From assembly GCF_025854275.1 (NCBI RefSeq), contig NZ_CP107567.1, positions 7,626,001 to 7,690,000 of the forward strand: a stretch of 64,000 bases of DNA, in the 5' to 3' direction. The translations under genes were made by a program, and so were the position numbers. Positions within the stretch are counted from its first letter, which is position 1. Every line of letters starts with the position of its first letter. This DNA is from Streptomyces peucetius. Lineage in GTDB: Bacteria; Actinomycetota; Actinomycetes; Streptomycetales; Streptomycetaceae. Positions 1 through 8,899 of the stretch are shown one piece after another. The notes under the pieces are model-generated. The model saw only the letters and a program-made list of their open reading frames with translations. It did no database searches and was not told the DNA's origin.

Positions 1-1
1 C

Positions 2-664
2 TTCGTCTGCGACATGACCGACCCCGGTGTGGAGGTCCGGCCGCTGCGCCAGATCACCGGCGAGGCCGAGTTCAACGAGGTCTTCCTCACCGGGGTCCGC
101 ATCCCTGACGCGCACCGCCTCGGTGAGGTCGGCGAGGGCTGGAAGGTCGCACAGACCACGCTGAACAACGAACGCGTCGCGATCGGCGGCATGCGCCTGC
201 CCCGCGAGGGCGGCATGATCGGCCCCGTCTCCCGGACCTGGCGCGAGCGGCCCGAACTGCGCACCCACGACCTGCACCAGCGGCTGCTGACCCTGTGGGT
301 CGAGGCCGAGGTCGCCCGGCTCGCGGGCGAGCGGCTGCGCCAGCAGCTCGTCGCCGGCCAGCCCGGCCCGGAGGGCAGCGCGATGAAACTCGCCTTCGCC
401 CGCCTCAACCAGGAGATCAGCGGCCTGGAGGTCGAACTGCGGGCCGAGGAAGGGCTGCTGTACGACGACTGGACCATGCGCCGGCCCGAGCTGGTGGACT
501 TCACCGGACGCGACGCCGGATACCGCTATCTGCGGTCCAAGGGCAACTCGATCGAGGGCGGTACCACCGAGGTGCTGCTGAACATCGTTGCGGAACGCGT
601 CCTCGGACTGCCCGCCGAGCCGCGCAACGACAAGGACGTCGCCTGGAAGGACCTCGCGCGATGA
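2..664 (+). CDS. Acyl-CoA dehydrogenase, C-terminal part (5' end outside window)
   Basis: The frame is open from the first bases, so this is the 3' part of a longer gene. It encodes the C-terminal half of an acyl-CoA dehydrogenase: the substrate-loop/helical region is followed by the end motif IEGGTTEVLLNIVAERVLGLP-like segment (roughly the last 40 residues), typical of actinobacterial FadE enzymes. These FAD enzymes insert the alpha-beta double bond of acyl-CoA thioesters in beta-oxidation or steroid side-chain breakdown. The stop overlaps the start of the next acyl-CoA dehydrogenase gene (ATGA), so the two are probably translationally coupled. Family call is secure; the substrate is unknown. 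Confidence 0.9.
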   Translation, partial: FVCDMTDPGVEVRPLRQITGEAEFNEVFLTGVRIPDAHRLGEVGEGWKVAQTTLNNERVAIGGMRLPREGGMIGPVSRTWRERPELRTHDLHQRLLTLWVEAEVARLAGERLRQQLVAGQPGPEGSAMKLAFARLNQEISGLEVELRAEEGLLYDDWTMRRPELVDFTGRDAGYRYLRSKGNSIEGGTTEVLLNIVAERVLGLPAEPRNDKDVAWKDLAR

Positions 665-1734
665 CGGATCTGCTCTACTCGGAGACCGAGGACGACCTGC
701 GCGCCGCCGTACGGTCCCTCGTCGACGCCCGCGGCGACCGGGCGGCACTCGCCGCGCGCGCCGAGACCGGCTCCCCCGGCGACCCGCAGCTGTGGACCTC
801 GCTCGCGGCCGGGATCGGCGCCGCCGGCCTGCTCGTACCCGAGAAGCTCGGCGGCCAGGGCGCGAGCCACCGTGAGGCGGCAGTCGTGCTGGAGGAACTG
901 GGCCGCGGTGTCGTCGCCGCGCCGTACCTCACGAGCTCGGTCGTCGCCACCGAAGTGCTGCTTGCCCTCGGGACGGAGACGGAGGCGCAGGCCGGACTGC
1001 TCGGCGCGCTGGCGGAGGGACGGCGCACCGCCGTCGTCGCGGTGCCGCTGTCCACGGCGCCCGACGGCCCGCTGCCCGACGGCGGCGGCCGTGTCAGCGG
1101 CGTCGCGGACGCGGCGGGTGCCGATGTGCTGCTGGTGTTGCGGGCCGACGGCCTGTACGCGGTCGAGGCGGCACAGGCCGAGGTCGAGGCGCTGACCCCG
1201 CTCGACCTCACCCGTCCGCTCGCTGCGGTCACCGCCCCCGATGGCGGGACGCTCCTCGCCGACGTGGCGGCGGGCGAGGCAGCGGTGCGCCGCGGTCTGC
1301 TCGCCGGGGCCGGCCTGCTCGCCTCCGAGCAGCTGGGTCTCGCCGAATGGTGTCTTGAGGAGACGGTCCGGCACACCGGTGAACGGCACCAGTTCAACCG
1401 CCCGGTCGGCTCGTTCCAGGCGCTCAAGCACCGCATGGCCCAGCTGTGGCTCGAGGTCGTCTCCGCGCGGGCGGCGGCCCGCGCCGCCGCGGACGCGCTG
1501 GCGACCGGCAGTCCCGAGGCCCCGCTCTCGGTGGCCGTAGCCCAGGCGTACTGCTCCCGGGTCGCCGTCCACGCGGCCGAGGAGTGCGTGCAGTTGCACG
1601 GCGGCATCGGCATGACGTGGGAACACCCCGCCCATCTGTACCTGAAGCGGGCCAAGGCCGATGAGATCGCCCTCGGTGCGCCGGGACGGCACAAGGAAGT
1701 GCTCGCCGGGCTCGTCGACCTGCGGGCCCCGTAA
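661..1734 (+). CDS. Acyl-CoA dehydrogenase (second subunit-type)
   Basis: This 357-residue protein has the N-terminal helical domain of acyl-CoA dehydrogenases, the motif GERHQFNRPVGSFQALKH (about residue 240) and the C-terminal segment QLHGGIGMTWEHPAHLYLKR, all family hallmarks. It is shorter and more divergent than the preceding paralogue. In actinobacteria such adjacent FadE pairs are known to form alpha2-beta2 heterotetramers acting on steroid or other bulky acyl-CoAs; that this pair does so is inference from the 4-base overlap. The start ATG at 661 overlaps the upstream stop. A short inverted repeat follows at 1764-1786. Confidence 0.92.
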   Translation: MTDLLYSETEDDLRAAVRSLVDARGDRAALAARAETGSPGDPQLWTSLAAGIGAAGLLVPEKLGGQGASHREAAVVLEELGRGVVAAPYLTSSVVATEVLLALGTETEAQAGLLGALAEGRRTAVVAVPLSTAPDGPLPDGGGRVSGVADAAGADVLLVLRADGLYAVEAAQAEVEALTPLDLTRPLAAVTAPDGGTLLADVAAGEAAVRRGLLAGAGLLASEQLGLAEWCLEETVRHTGERHQFNRPVGSFQALKHRMAQLWLEVVSARAAARAAADALATGSPEAPLSVAVAQAYCSRVAVHAAEECVQLHGGIGMTWEHPAHLYLKRAKADEIALGAPGRHKEVLAGLVDLRAP

Positions 1735-1763
1735 CGATCGCGCCGGAGAAGCCCGCGGAGCAG

Positions 1764-1786
1764 CCTGGGTCGAGTAACAACCCAGG
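1764..1786 (+). terminator. Possible stem-loop after the acyl-CoA dehydrogenase pair
   Basis: CCTGGGT and ACCCAGG form a 7-bp perfect stem with a 9-base loop 30 bases after the stop. It could be a weak terminator, or an operator for the downstream ABC operon, which starts 78 bases later. There is no T-run. Confidence 0.35.
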
Positions 1787-1863
1787 TTCCGTGACACCCT
1801 TTACATACTGTTTAATGCGAGAGGTTTGCAATAACAGCTGATCTTCAACAGGGGTGTACACGC

Positions 1864-3459
1864 ATGACGGGCCGATCGATACGGGCCGCGGCCGCCACGG
1901 CCATGGCCGCCGCGCTGACCTTCGGCGCGGCGGCCTGCTCCGCCCCGGGCGGCGTTACCGGCGGTTCCACGGCGACGGACTCGGCGGTCGTCGGCATCGC
2001 CTACGAACCCGACAGCCTCAGCCCGCTGCTCGGCTACGGCAAGGACGGCAACTCCAAGATCTTCGACGGACTGCTCGCCTTCGACCGGGACATGAAGCTG
2101 CGGCCCGCGCTCGCGGCCGAGCTGCCGGAGGTCAGCGCCGACGGCTTCACCTACACCTACAAGCTCCGCCGGGGCGTGAAGTTCAGCGACGGTGAGCCGT
2201 TCGGCGCCGAGGACGTCGTCTTCACCTACCGGACGATCCTCGATCCGAGGACGAACAACGCGTCCCGGACCGAACTCGACGCCGTCAAGGACGTCAGGGC
2301 CGTCGGCGACGACACGGTGGTCTTCACGCTCAAGTACCCCTACGCGCCCTTCGCGCAGCGCACCGTGCTGCCCATCGCCCCCGAGCACATCGCGGGTGAA
2401 CAGGACGTCAACACCGGGCCGTTCACCACGAAGCCGGTCGGCACCGGCCCCTACGTCCTCACCGGCTGGTCCAAGGGCGAGAAGCTGACCTTCAAGGCGA
2501 ACCCGGACTACTGGGGCGGCGCGCCCGCGGTGAAGAAGTTCACCATGGCGATCATCAAGGACGACGACGTCCGCGCCACGCGGCTGCGCGCCGGAGACCT
2601 CGACGGCGCCGTCCTCCCGCCCAACCTGGCACGGGGCTTCAAGAACGAGCCGGGCAAGAAGACGTACGAGGCCACCACGTACGACTACCGCACCGTCACC
2701 CTGCCCACCCATCACAAGGTCACGGGCGACACCGCCGTCCGCCGGGCGCTCGACATCGCCGTCGACCGCCAGGCCATGGTGGACGGCATCCTGGACGGCG
2801 CGGGCAGGCCGGCCTACGGGCCCGTCCCCACCGACAGCGAGTGGTTCACCGAGGGCACGGAGCGCCGCCACGACCTCGCCGGGGCGAAGAAGATCCTCGA
2901 CGAGGCCGGCTGGAAGCCCGGCAAGGACGGCATCCGCGTCAGGAACGGCGTACGCGCCGCCTTCCCGCTCTGGTACCTCACCGGCGACAAGCTCCGCCAG
3001 GACCACGCCCTCGCCTACGCCTCCGACGCCAAGAAGGCCGGCATCGACATCACCACCAGGGCGGGCAACTGGGAGGTCATCGAACCGCGGATGAAGCACG
3101 ACGCCGTCCTCGCCGGCGGCGGATCGCCCGGCGACCCGGACTTCGACCAGTACCTGCTGCTCACGTCGTCCCTCGCCGGCGACGGCTTCAACAACATGGC
3201 GTGGTACGACAACCCAGCCGTCGACCGGGCCCTCGAAGCCGGCCGCCGCAGCGGGGACAAGGCCGAACGCAAGGCCGCCTACGACACCGTCCAGCGTGAA
3301 CTGGTCAAGAACCCGGGCTACACCTTCCTCACCCACATCGACCACGTCTACGTCGTGAACGACAAGTGGGACGGGCTTACCACGCAGGTCGAGCCGCACG
3401 ACCACGGACTCGCCTCCGGCCCCTGGTGGAACGTCGAGGACTGGACGCCGAAGAAGTGA
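1864..3459 (+). CDS. ABC transporter substrate-binding lipoprotein, peptide/nickel type
   Basis: A 531-residue extracellular binding protein of the SBP_bac_5 (DppA/OppA/NikA) family. The N-terminus has a short basic region, a hydrophobic stretch and a lipobox-like GAAAC (Cys about residue 25), so it is probably a lipoprotein. The segment RPALAAELPEVSADGFTYTY and the motif GEPFGAEDVVFTYR are characteristic of the family, as is the SxGTGPYVLxxW-like part near residue 195. It is the first gene of a five-gene importer and its stop overlaps the first permease start (GTGA). The AT-rich 100 bases upstream probably hold the promoter. The ligand (oligopeptide, nickel or another solute) cannot be told from sequence alone. 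Confidence 0.93.
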   Translation: MTGRSIRAAAATAMAAALTFGAAACSAPGGVTGGSTATDSAVVGIAYEPDSLSPLLGYGKDGNSKIFDGLLAFDRDMKLRPALAAELPEVSADGFTYTYKLRRGVKFSDGEPFGAEDVVFTYRTILDPRTNNASRTELDAVKDVRAVGDDTVVFTLKYPYAPFAQRTVLPIAPEHIAGEQDVNTGPFTTKPVGTGPYVLTGWSKGEKLTFKANPDYWGGAPAVKKFTMAIIKDDDVRATRLRAGDLDGAVLPPNLARGFKNEPGKKTYEATTYDYRTVTLPTHHKVTGDTAVRRALDIAVDRQAMVDGILDGAGRPAYGPVPTDSEWFTEGTERRHDLAGAKKILDEAGWKPGKDGIRVRNGVRAAFPLWYLTGDKLRQDHALAYASDAKKAGIDITTRAGNWEVIEPRMKHDAVLAGGGSPGDPDFDQYLLLTSSLAGDGFNNMAWYDNPAVDRALEAGRRSGDKAERKAAYDTVQRELVKNPGYTFLTHIDHVYVVNDKWDGLTTQVEPHDHGLASGPWWNVEDWTPKK

Positions 3460-4448
3460 TCCGCGCCCTGCCCCTGGCGGCGATGGCGCGGATGGCGGGA
3501 CGACGGGCCCTGTTCGCCGTCCCCGTGCTCCTCACCGTGACGTTCGCGGTCTTCGCCGTCGCCGCCGCCTCGCCCTTCGACCCCGTCAAGGCGTACACCG
3601 GCGCCGCCGGACTCACCGCCTCGCAGGAGAACCTCGACCAGATCCGGGCCAACCTCGGCGTCGACGAGCCGCTGGTCACCCGCTGGTGGAACTGGCTGAC
3701 CGCAGCACTCCGTGGCGACCTCGGCGTCTCCAGCGTGATGCGGCAGCCCGTTGCCGACGTCGTCGCCGAACGGATCGGCTGGTCCGTACTCCTCGCCGCC
3801 ACCGCCTTCGCCGTGGCCATCCTGGCCGGCACCGCCCTCGGCGTGCTCGCCGCACGCCGGCGCGGCGGGTACCTCGACCGGTGCGTCAGCTCGCTCGCCT
3901 ACACCCTTGAGGCCGCGCCCGCGTTCTGGCTCGGACTCCTCGCCATCTGGTTCTTCGCGCTCGAACTGGGCGTGCTGCCGGCCGGCGGCCTCACCGACAC
4001 CGCCAGCGACACCGTGACCTTCGGCCAGGTCGCCGCCCATCTGGTGCTCCCCGCCGCGGTCCTCGGCGTCAGCCAACTGCCGTGGTTCTTCCTGTACGTG
4101 CGCCAGGGCGTCGGCGACGCCCTCGACGAGGACCCCGTACGCGGCGCCCGCGCCCGCGGCCTGGGTGAGGGGACCGTCCTCGTCGGCCACGCGCTGCGCT
4201 CCGGCATGCTGCCGATGCTCACCCTCATCGGCTCCCGCGTACCCGAACTCATCACCGGAGCACTGCTCGTGGAGACCGTCTTCAGCTGGCCCGGCATCGC
4301 CGCCGCCACCGTGCAGGCCGCCACCTCCGTCGACTTCCCGCTGCTCGCCGCGCTCACCGTCCTGGCGACGGCGGCCGTGCTGCTCGGCAACCTGCTGTCC
4401 GACCTGCTCTACGGACTGGCCGACCCGAGGGTGGGCTTCGATGGCTGA
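3456..4448 (+). CDS. ABC transporter permease, DppB type
   Basis: This 330-residue membrane protein has the DppB layout: one N-terminal helix (RALFAVPVLLTVTFAVFAVAA), a periplasmic loop containing the VDEPLVTRWWNWL stretch, and a five-helix permease core. The EAA-loop is recognisable around GARARGLGEGTVLVGHALRSG, followed by ETVFSWPGI, a hallmark of this family. A GTG at 3456 overlaps the stop of the binding protein and is the preferred start; ATGs at 3483 and 3492 are alternatives. It would pair with the next gene product to form the channel. Confidence 0.93.
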   Translation: MIRALPLAAMARMAGRRALFAVPVLLTVTFAVFAVAAASPFDPVKAYTGAAGLTASQENLDQIRANLGVDEPLVTRWWNWLTAALRGDLGVSSVMRQPVADVVAERIGWSVLLAATAFAVAILAGTALGVLAARRRGGYLDRCVSSLAYTLEAAPAFWLGLLAIWFFALELGVLPAGGLTDTASDTVTFGQVAAHLVLPAAVLGVSQLPWFFLYVRQGVGDALDEDPVRGARARGLGEGTVLVGHALRSGMLPMLTLIGSRVPELITGALLVETVFSWPGIAAATVQAATSVDFPLLAALTVLATAAVLLGNLLSDLLYGLADPRVGFDG

Positions 4449-5307
4449 CCTCGTCTGGAAGTCCCACGGGCTCACGCGTCGCTCCACCCGCACCGTGCGC
4501 CTCACCGTCTCCGCCGTGACCGTCACGGCCGTGGCGCTGGCGGTGCTGCTCGTACCGCCGATCGTCGGGCTCGACCAGCAGGCCGTCGACCTGTCGATGA
4601 AGCTGCGGCCGCCGTCCCCCGCCCACCCCTTCGGCACCGACGACGTCGGCCGCGACCTGCTGCTGCGCTGCGTCTACGGCCTGCGGTTCTCGCTGCTCGT
4701 CGGGCTGGTCGCGGCCCTCGTCGCCACCGTCATCGGCACGGTGGTGGGCGCGACGGCCGCCGTGGCGGGCGGCTGGGCGGACCGTGTGCTGATGCGGCTC
4801 GTCGACGCCTTCTCCTCCGTGCCGCACCTGCTGCTCGGCATCTTCGTCGTGGCCATGTTCCGGCCCGGGGTGTGGCCGGTGATTGTGTCCGTCGCGCTCA
4901 CCCACTGGCTGTCCACGGCCCGGATCGTGCGCTCCGAGGTGCTGTCGCTGCGCTCACGTCCGTACATCGACGCGGCGATCAGCGGCGGCGCGAGCCGGTG
5001 GCGGGTGGCCGTGCGACACCTGCTGCCCGGAGTGCTGCCGCAGGCGGGACTCGCCGCCGTACTGATGGTGCCGCACGCCATGTGGCACGAGTCGGCGCTG
5101 TCGTTCCTGGGCCTCGGACTGCCCACGCACCAGGCGAGCCTGGGCAACCTGGTGCAGTCGGCCCGCGGCTCGCTGCTCGCCGGCGACTGGTGGCCGACGC
5201 TCTTCCCCGGCCTGTTCCTGATCGTCCCCACCCTCGCCGTAGCCGGACTGGCCGGCGCCTGGCGTGAACGGATCAACCCCCGCCGCCGATCGGAGCTGAT
5301 GCTGTGA
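4441..5307 (+). CDS. ABC transporter permease, DppC type
   Basis: A 288-residue permease of the DppC family. Typical features are the motif HPFGTDDVGRDLLLRCVYGLRFS near residue 60, the EAA-like ISGGASRWRVAVRHLLPGVLP loop, and ESALSFLGLGLPTHQASLGNL towards the C-terminus. The start ATG at 4441 overlaps the upstream permease by 8 bases, indicating coupled translation. It forms the second half of the membrane channel of this importer. Confidence 0.94.
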   Translation: MADLVWKSHGLTRRSTRTVRLTVSAVTVTAVALAVLLVPPIVGLDQQAVDLSMKLRPPSPAHPFGTDDVGRDLLLRCVYGLRFSLLVGLVAALVATVIGTVVGATAAVAGGWADRVLMRLVDAFSSVPHLLLGIFVVAMFRPGVWPVIVSVALTHWLSTARIVRSEVLSLRSRPYIDAAISGGASRWRVAVRHLLPGVLPQAGLAAVLMVPHAMWHESALSFLGLGLPTHQASLGNLVQSARGSLLAGDWWPTLFPGLFLIVPTLAVAGLAGAWRERINPRRRSELML

Positions 5308-6302
5308 CCGCGCGAGCCGTCGGCCACCCGACCCACGAGAACGCCGCGGCGCGGCCGGTGCTCACCGTACGCGGGCTGTCCGCGCGCTTCCGGATGCGCG
5401 ACGGGCGGCACGTCGCCGCCGTCAGCGACGTCTCGTTCGACCTCGCGGCAGGTGAGTGCCTGGCGCTCGTCGGCGAGAGCGGCTGCGGCAAGTCCGTCCT
5501 CGCCTCCGCGCTCCTCGGACTGCTGCCCGCCAACGCCCAGACCTCCGGGTCGGCCGTCGTCGTCGGCGTCGAACTGCTCGGCGCCGACGAACGCACCCTG
5601 GCCCGCACCGTCAGGGGCCGTCTCGTCGGGCTGGTGCCGCAGAGTCCCGCGGCCCACCTCACACCCGTACGGACCGTCGGCGCCCAGCTCGTCGAGACCG
5701 TACGGGCCCTCACCGGGCTGCGCGGCCCCGCGGCGAGCGAGGCGGCCACGGCGGCGGCCGGACGCGCCGCGTTCCCCGCCGACCATCTCGACCGCTACCC
5801 GCACGAACTCTCCGGCGGACTCGCACAGCGGGCCGCCACCGCGATCGCGCTCGTCGGCGACGCGCCACTGCTGCTCGCCGACGAGCCGACCACCGGCCTG
5901 GACCGCCCTCTCGTCGACCACACCGCCGACGAACTGCGCCGCCACGCGGACGAAGGACGCGCGCTGCTGCTGATCACCCACGACCTCGCGGCCGCCGAGC
6001 GTATCGCCGACCGCGTCGCCGTCATGTACGCGGGGCGGATCGTCGAACTCACCGCCGCCGACGCCTTCTTCGGAGACCCCGGCCCTCGCCACCCCTACGC
6101 CCGCGGGCTGCTGAACGCGCTGCCGGAAAGGGAGTTCACCCCGATCCCCGGGCTGCCGCCCGAGCTCGGCGACCTCCCCGGCGGCTGCGCCTTCGCCCCG
6201 CGCTGCGACCGGGCCGACGAGGCCTGCACCACGCTTCCCCGCCTCACCGACGGCACCGCCTGCCACCACGCCGAGGAGCCGCAGCGTGTTCGAACTGTGT
6301 GA
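5304..6302 (+). CDS. ABC transporter ATP-binding protein, DppD type
   Basis: A 332-residue ATPase with Walker A GESGCGKS, signature LSGGLAQRAATAIAL, Walker B LLLADEPTTGLD and the switch His in LLITHDLAAAERIADRVAVMYAGRIVE. The C-terminal oligopeptide/dipeptide extension with cysteines (GGCAFAPRC...ACTTLPRL) is typical of DppD/OppD. The signature is LSGGL rather than LSGGQ, a minor variation. The GTG start at 5304 overlaps the preceding permease stop (GTGA). Confidence 0.94.
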   Translation: MTARAVGHPTHENAAARPVLTVRGLSARFRMRDGRHVAAVSDVSFDLAAGECLALVGESGCGKSVLASALLGLLPANAQTSGSAVVVGVELLGADERTLARTVRGRLVGLVPQSPAAHLTPVRTVGAQLVETVRALTGLRGPAASEAATAAAGRAAFPADHLDRYPHELSGGLAQRAATAIALVGDAPLLLADEPTTGLDRPLVDHTADELRRHADEGRALLLITHDLAAAERIADRVAVMYAGRIVELTAADAFFGDPGPRHPYARGLLNALPEREFTPIPGLPPELGDLPGGCAFAPRCDRADEACTTLPRLTDGTACHHAEEPQRVRTV

Positions 6303-6957
6303 CATCACCGCCGGTTACGACCGCCGCAGGCCCGTCGTACGCGGCGCTTCCCTGACCATCGCCCCCGGCGAGGCGGTCGGCCTCCTCGGACCCAGCGGCT
6401 GCGGCAAGTCCACCCTCGCGAAGGTCGCCGCCCTGCTGCACCGGCCCGACTCCGGCCGGGTCGTGATGGACGGCGCCCCCATGGGTCCGGGAGACGGGTG
6501 GCGCCACCGTGCGCCGCGCGCCCGGCGCACCGCCGTCGGCGTGGTGTTCCAGCAGCCGCGGCTGTCCGCCGACCCGCGGCTGTCGCTGCGCGAGCTGATC
6601 GCGGAACCACTGCGCGCCACGGGTCACCGGCGGTCCGACGCCGACGCCCGCGCCGAGGAACCCGCCGCGGCCGTCGGCCTCACCGCCGAACTCCTCGGCC
6701 GGCGGCCGCACGAAGTGAGCGACGGACAGCTCCAACGCGCCTGCCTCGCCAGGGCACTGGTGCTCCGGCCGCGCTGGCTGGTGTGCGACGAGATGACCGC
6801 CATGCTCGACGCGTCCACGACCGCCGCGCTGGTGGCCGTCGTCGAGGACTACCGCCGAGAGCACGGCGCCGGACTGCTCGCCGTCGGTCACGACCACGTG
6901 CTGCTGAACCGCTGGTGCGACCGGACCGTCAACTGGTCGGAGGTCGCGGAGGACTGA
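6286..6957 (+). CDS. ABC transporter ATP-binding protein, DppF type (short)
   Basis: A 223-residue nucleotide-binding protein with Walker A GPSGCGKST, Q-loop VFQQPRLSADPRLS and Walker B LVCDEMTAMLD. It is the second ATPase of the importer. The signature reads VSDGQLQRACLARAL, so the usual LSGGQ is VSDGQ, and the C-terminal oligopeptide extension is missing, making it shorter than classical DppF. The GTG start at 6286 lies 17 bases inside the preceding gene. The degenerate signature suggests an asymmetric ATPase pair, which is inference. Confidence 0.9.
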   Translation: MFELCDITAGYDRRRPVVRGASLTIAPGEAVGLLGPSGCGKSTLAKVAALLHRPDSGRVVMDGAPMGPGDGWRHRAPRARRTAVGVVFQQPRLSADPRLSLRELIAEPLRATGHRRSDADARAEEPAAAVGLTAELLGRRPHEVSDGQLQRACLARALVLRPRWLVCDEMTAMLDASTTAALVAVVEDYRREHGAGLLAVGHDHVLLNRWCDRTVNWSEVAED

Positions 6958-7078
6958 CGCCCCGAGCGGGAACGGCACATGACGGACGGCCGAACTCTCC
7001 GCGCTGCCCTGCCGATCGGACCCGGCCCGGCGGATACTCACCGGTGTCCCTCCCGACCCGCAGAGCCCGGAGGTCCTC

Positions 7079-7951
7079 GTGCCGGCCACCCGTCGCACAG
7101 TCGTCACCACCCTCGCCGCCGCCGCACTCACCGGCGCCGTCGGGGCACCCGCCCACGCCGCCACCGCCGGGAGCGGTGGCGGGCAGAGCCGCCCGGCGCC
7201 GCTGCGCCGGGCCCACGCGCACAACGACTATCTGCACGAACACCCGCTGCATGACGCGCTGTCGCACGGTTTCACCAGCGTCGAGGCCGACATCTTCCTG
7301 GTCGACGGGGAGCTGCTCGTCGCCCACGAACCGGCGGAACTCGACCCCTCCCGCACTCTGCGCTCCCTCTATCTGGACCCGCTGCTCGCCCGGGTCCGCG
7401 CGAACCACGGCAGCGTGTACCGGGGGCACCGCCGGCCGTTCCAGCTGCTGATCGACATCAAGACGGACGGGGTCGCCGCCTATCTCGAACTCGACCGCCA
7501 ACTGCGGCACTACCGGCGCATGCTGAGCGGTTGCTTCCACGGACACATACGCCTCGGAGCCGTCACCCCCGTCATCTCCGGCGACCGTTCCGCGCGCGCC
7601 CCGATGGAGGCGCAGCGGGTCCGGTACGCCTTCTACGACGGCCGACTGGACGACCTGGCGGCCGGCGACCCGGCGCCGGCGTCCTTCGTCCCGCTGATCT
7701 CCGGCAACTGGACCCACAGCTTCAGCTGGCTCGGCTCGGACGAATTTCCCGCCGCCCAGCGGCAGAAGCTGCACACGCTCGTCACGACCGCTCACAGCCG
7801 CTCCCAGCGGGTCCGCTTCTGGGCCACCCCCGACCTCCCGGGGCCGGCGCGGGACGCCGTCTGGCACGAACTGCTCGCCGCCGGTGTCGACCACGTCAAC
7901 ACCGACGACCTGGCGGGCCTCGAGCACTTCCTGCGGCGGTACGACGGCTAG
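7079..7951 (+). CDS. Secreted GDPD/PI-PLC-like phosphodiesterase
   Basis: A 290-residue protein with an export signal (TRRTVVTTLAAAALTGAVGAPAHA) and a TIM-barrel phosphodiesterase core. The motif RAHAHNDYLHEHPLHDALSHG followed by GFTSVEADIFLVDGELLVAHE gives the His, Asn and Glu/Asp residues expected at the metal site of glycerophosphodiester phosphodiesterase and PI-phospholipase C relatives. It likely acts outside the cell on a phosphodiester lipid head group or similar substrate. The GTG start has a GGAGG five bases upstream. It is transcribed alone; a stem-loop follows the stop. Confidence 0.8.
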   Translation: MPATRRTVVTTLAAAALTGAVGAPAHAATAGSGGGQSRPAPLRRAHAHNDYLHEHPLHDALSHGFTSVEADIFLVDGELLVAHEPAELDPSRTLRSLYLDPLLARVRANHGSVYRGHRRPFQLLIDIKTDGVAAYLELDRQLRHYRRMLSGCFHGHIRLGAVTPVISGDRSARAPMEAQRVRYAFYDGRLDDLAAGDPAPASFVPLISGNWTHSFSWLGSDEFPAAQRQKLHTLVTTAHSRSQRVRFWATPDLPGPARDAVWHELLAAGVDHVNTDDLAGLEHFLRRYDG

Positions 7952-7954
7952 AGC

Positions 7955-7973
7955 CGGCCCTTCCGCCGGGCCG
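7955..7973 (+). terminator. Stem-loop after the phosphodiesterase gene
   Basis: CGGCCC and GGGCCG form a 6-bp GC stem with a 7-base loop four bases after the stop codon; outer arms ACGACGG and CCGTCGT (7941-7977) could alternatively pair and extend it. Plausible intrinsic terminator without T-run, as is usual in this kind of genome. Confidence 0.45.
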
Positions 7974-8118
7974 TCGTCCCCACACGGACCGCCCGTCGTC
8001 ACCACGGTCTCGCGAGGTACACCCGTACGGCGGACACGCCAGTCGGCCGGACGGGACCTCCGCTGCGCCAGACTGGCCGCCGAATGCCGCAATTCCGGCG
8101 CGGCGAAGGAGGTTGGCG

Positions 8119-8313
8119 ATGGCCATTTCGATCTCGGTGGTGCTGCTCCTGCTGGTGCTCGCAGTGATCTTCCTGCGCAACGGTGGGCTGAAGATGAGCC
8201 ATGCGGTGGTGTGTGCGCTGCTCGGCTTCTTCCTGGCCGGCACCAGCATGGCGCCGACGATCCAGGAGGGCATCGCGGCCACGGCCAATGTCGTGGGCAG
8301 CCTCAGGCCCTGA
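8119..8313 (+). CDS. Small hydrophobic membrane protein (64 aa)
   Basis: A 64-residue protein starting at ATG 8119 behind a strong ribosome site (AAGGAGGT, 8106-8113). It has two hydrophobic stretches, residues about 4-19 ([16 protein letters not shown]) and 27-45 ([15 protein letters not shown]), joined by a short polar turn, and a polar C-terminus with [10 protein letters not shown] recognise the general pattern of conserved small Streptomyces membrane proteins but know no assigned function. Codon bias and the ribosome site support it as real. Confidence 0.7.
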   Translation: MAISISVVLLLLVLAVIFLRNGGLKMSHAVVCALLGFFLAGTSMAPTIQEGIAATANVVGSLRP

Positions 8314-8395
8314 TTGGCACGGTGGCGGGGTGGGAAGCAGCACAGGCGTGCCGGTCCGCGGCCGGCTGTCGGGCGACAACGATGGGATGTGTGCG

Positions 8396-8842
8396 ATGCC
8401 TCTTGAGGGTGAGTACGAGCCGAGCCCCGAAGCCTGGGTGCGTGAACAGGTGGAGGAGTACGAGAGTTCGGGCGGCAGGAGCGGGACGACGCTGCGCGGC
8501 ATGCCGGTCGTCGTGCTCACCACCCGCGGCGCCAGGAGCGGCAAGATCCGCAAGACCCCGCTGATGCGGGTCGAACACGCGGGTGCCTACGCCCTGGTCG
8601 CCTCACTGGGCGGCTCGCACTCCCACCCGACGTGGTACTACAACCTGAAGGCCGACCCGCAGATCGAGTTGCAGGACGGCCCGGTCCGCAGGGACATGAC
8701 GGCGCGTGAGGTGACGGGCGAGGAGAAGGCGCTGTGGTGGGGACGCGCGGTGGAGGCGTATCCCGACTACGACGACTACCAGAAGAAGACCGACCGCGAG
8801 ATCCCCGTCTTCGTCGCGGAGGTGCCGGACCGGGACCGCTGA
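8396..8842 (+). CDS. F420-dependent reductase, DDN/nitroreductase family
   Basis: A 148-residue protein of the deazaflavin (F420)-dependent nitroreductase family. The segment [26 protein letters not shown] matches the F420 phosphate-binding region of Ddn-type enzymes, and [18 protein letters not shown] is the second family hallmark. Members reduce quinones or nitro compounds with F420H2, often at the membrane. The ATG at 8396 gives the usual family N-terminus [11 protein letters not shown]; an in-frame ATG at 8387 is the alternative. A 13-bp hairpin follows the gene. Confidence 0.88.
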   Translation: MPLEGEYEPSPEAWVREQVEEYESSGGRSGTTLRGMPVVVLTTRGARSGKIRKTPLMRVEHAGAYALVASLGGSHSHPTWYYNLKADPQIELQDGPVRRDMTAREVTGEEKALWWGRAVEAYPDYDDYQKKTDREIPVFVAEVPDRDR

Positions 8843-8851
8843 ATCGCCGGA

Positions 8852-8881
8852 GGACCGGTACGCCGGCGGGCGTACCGGTCC
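8852..8881. terminator. Bidirectional hairpin between convergent genes
   Basis: GGACCGGTACGCC and GGCGTACCGGTCC form a perfect 13-bp stem with a 4-base loop. It sits between the converging reductase and GAF genes, and a third related GGGTCCGGTACGCC segment follows directly. The position and perfect pairing argue for a two-way terminator. Confidence 0.75.
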
Positions 8882-8899
8882 GGGTCCGGTACGCCCGCC

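Noticed and set aside
1801-4637. Long minus-strand open frames opposite the ABC importer genes
   Set aside because: The binding protein and permease on the plus strand are conserved and coupled; antisense frames have no motifs.
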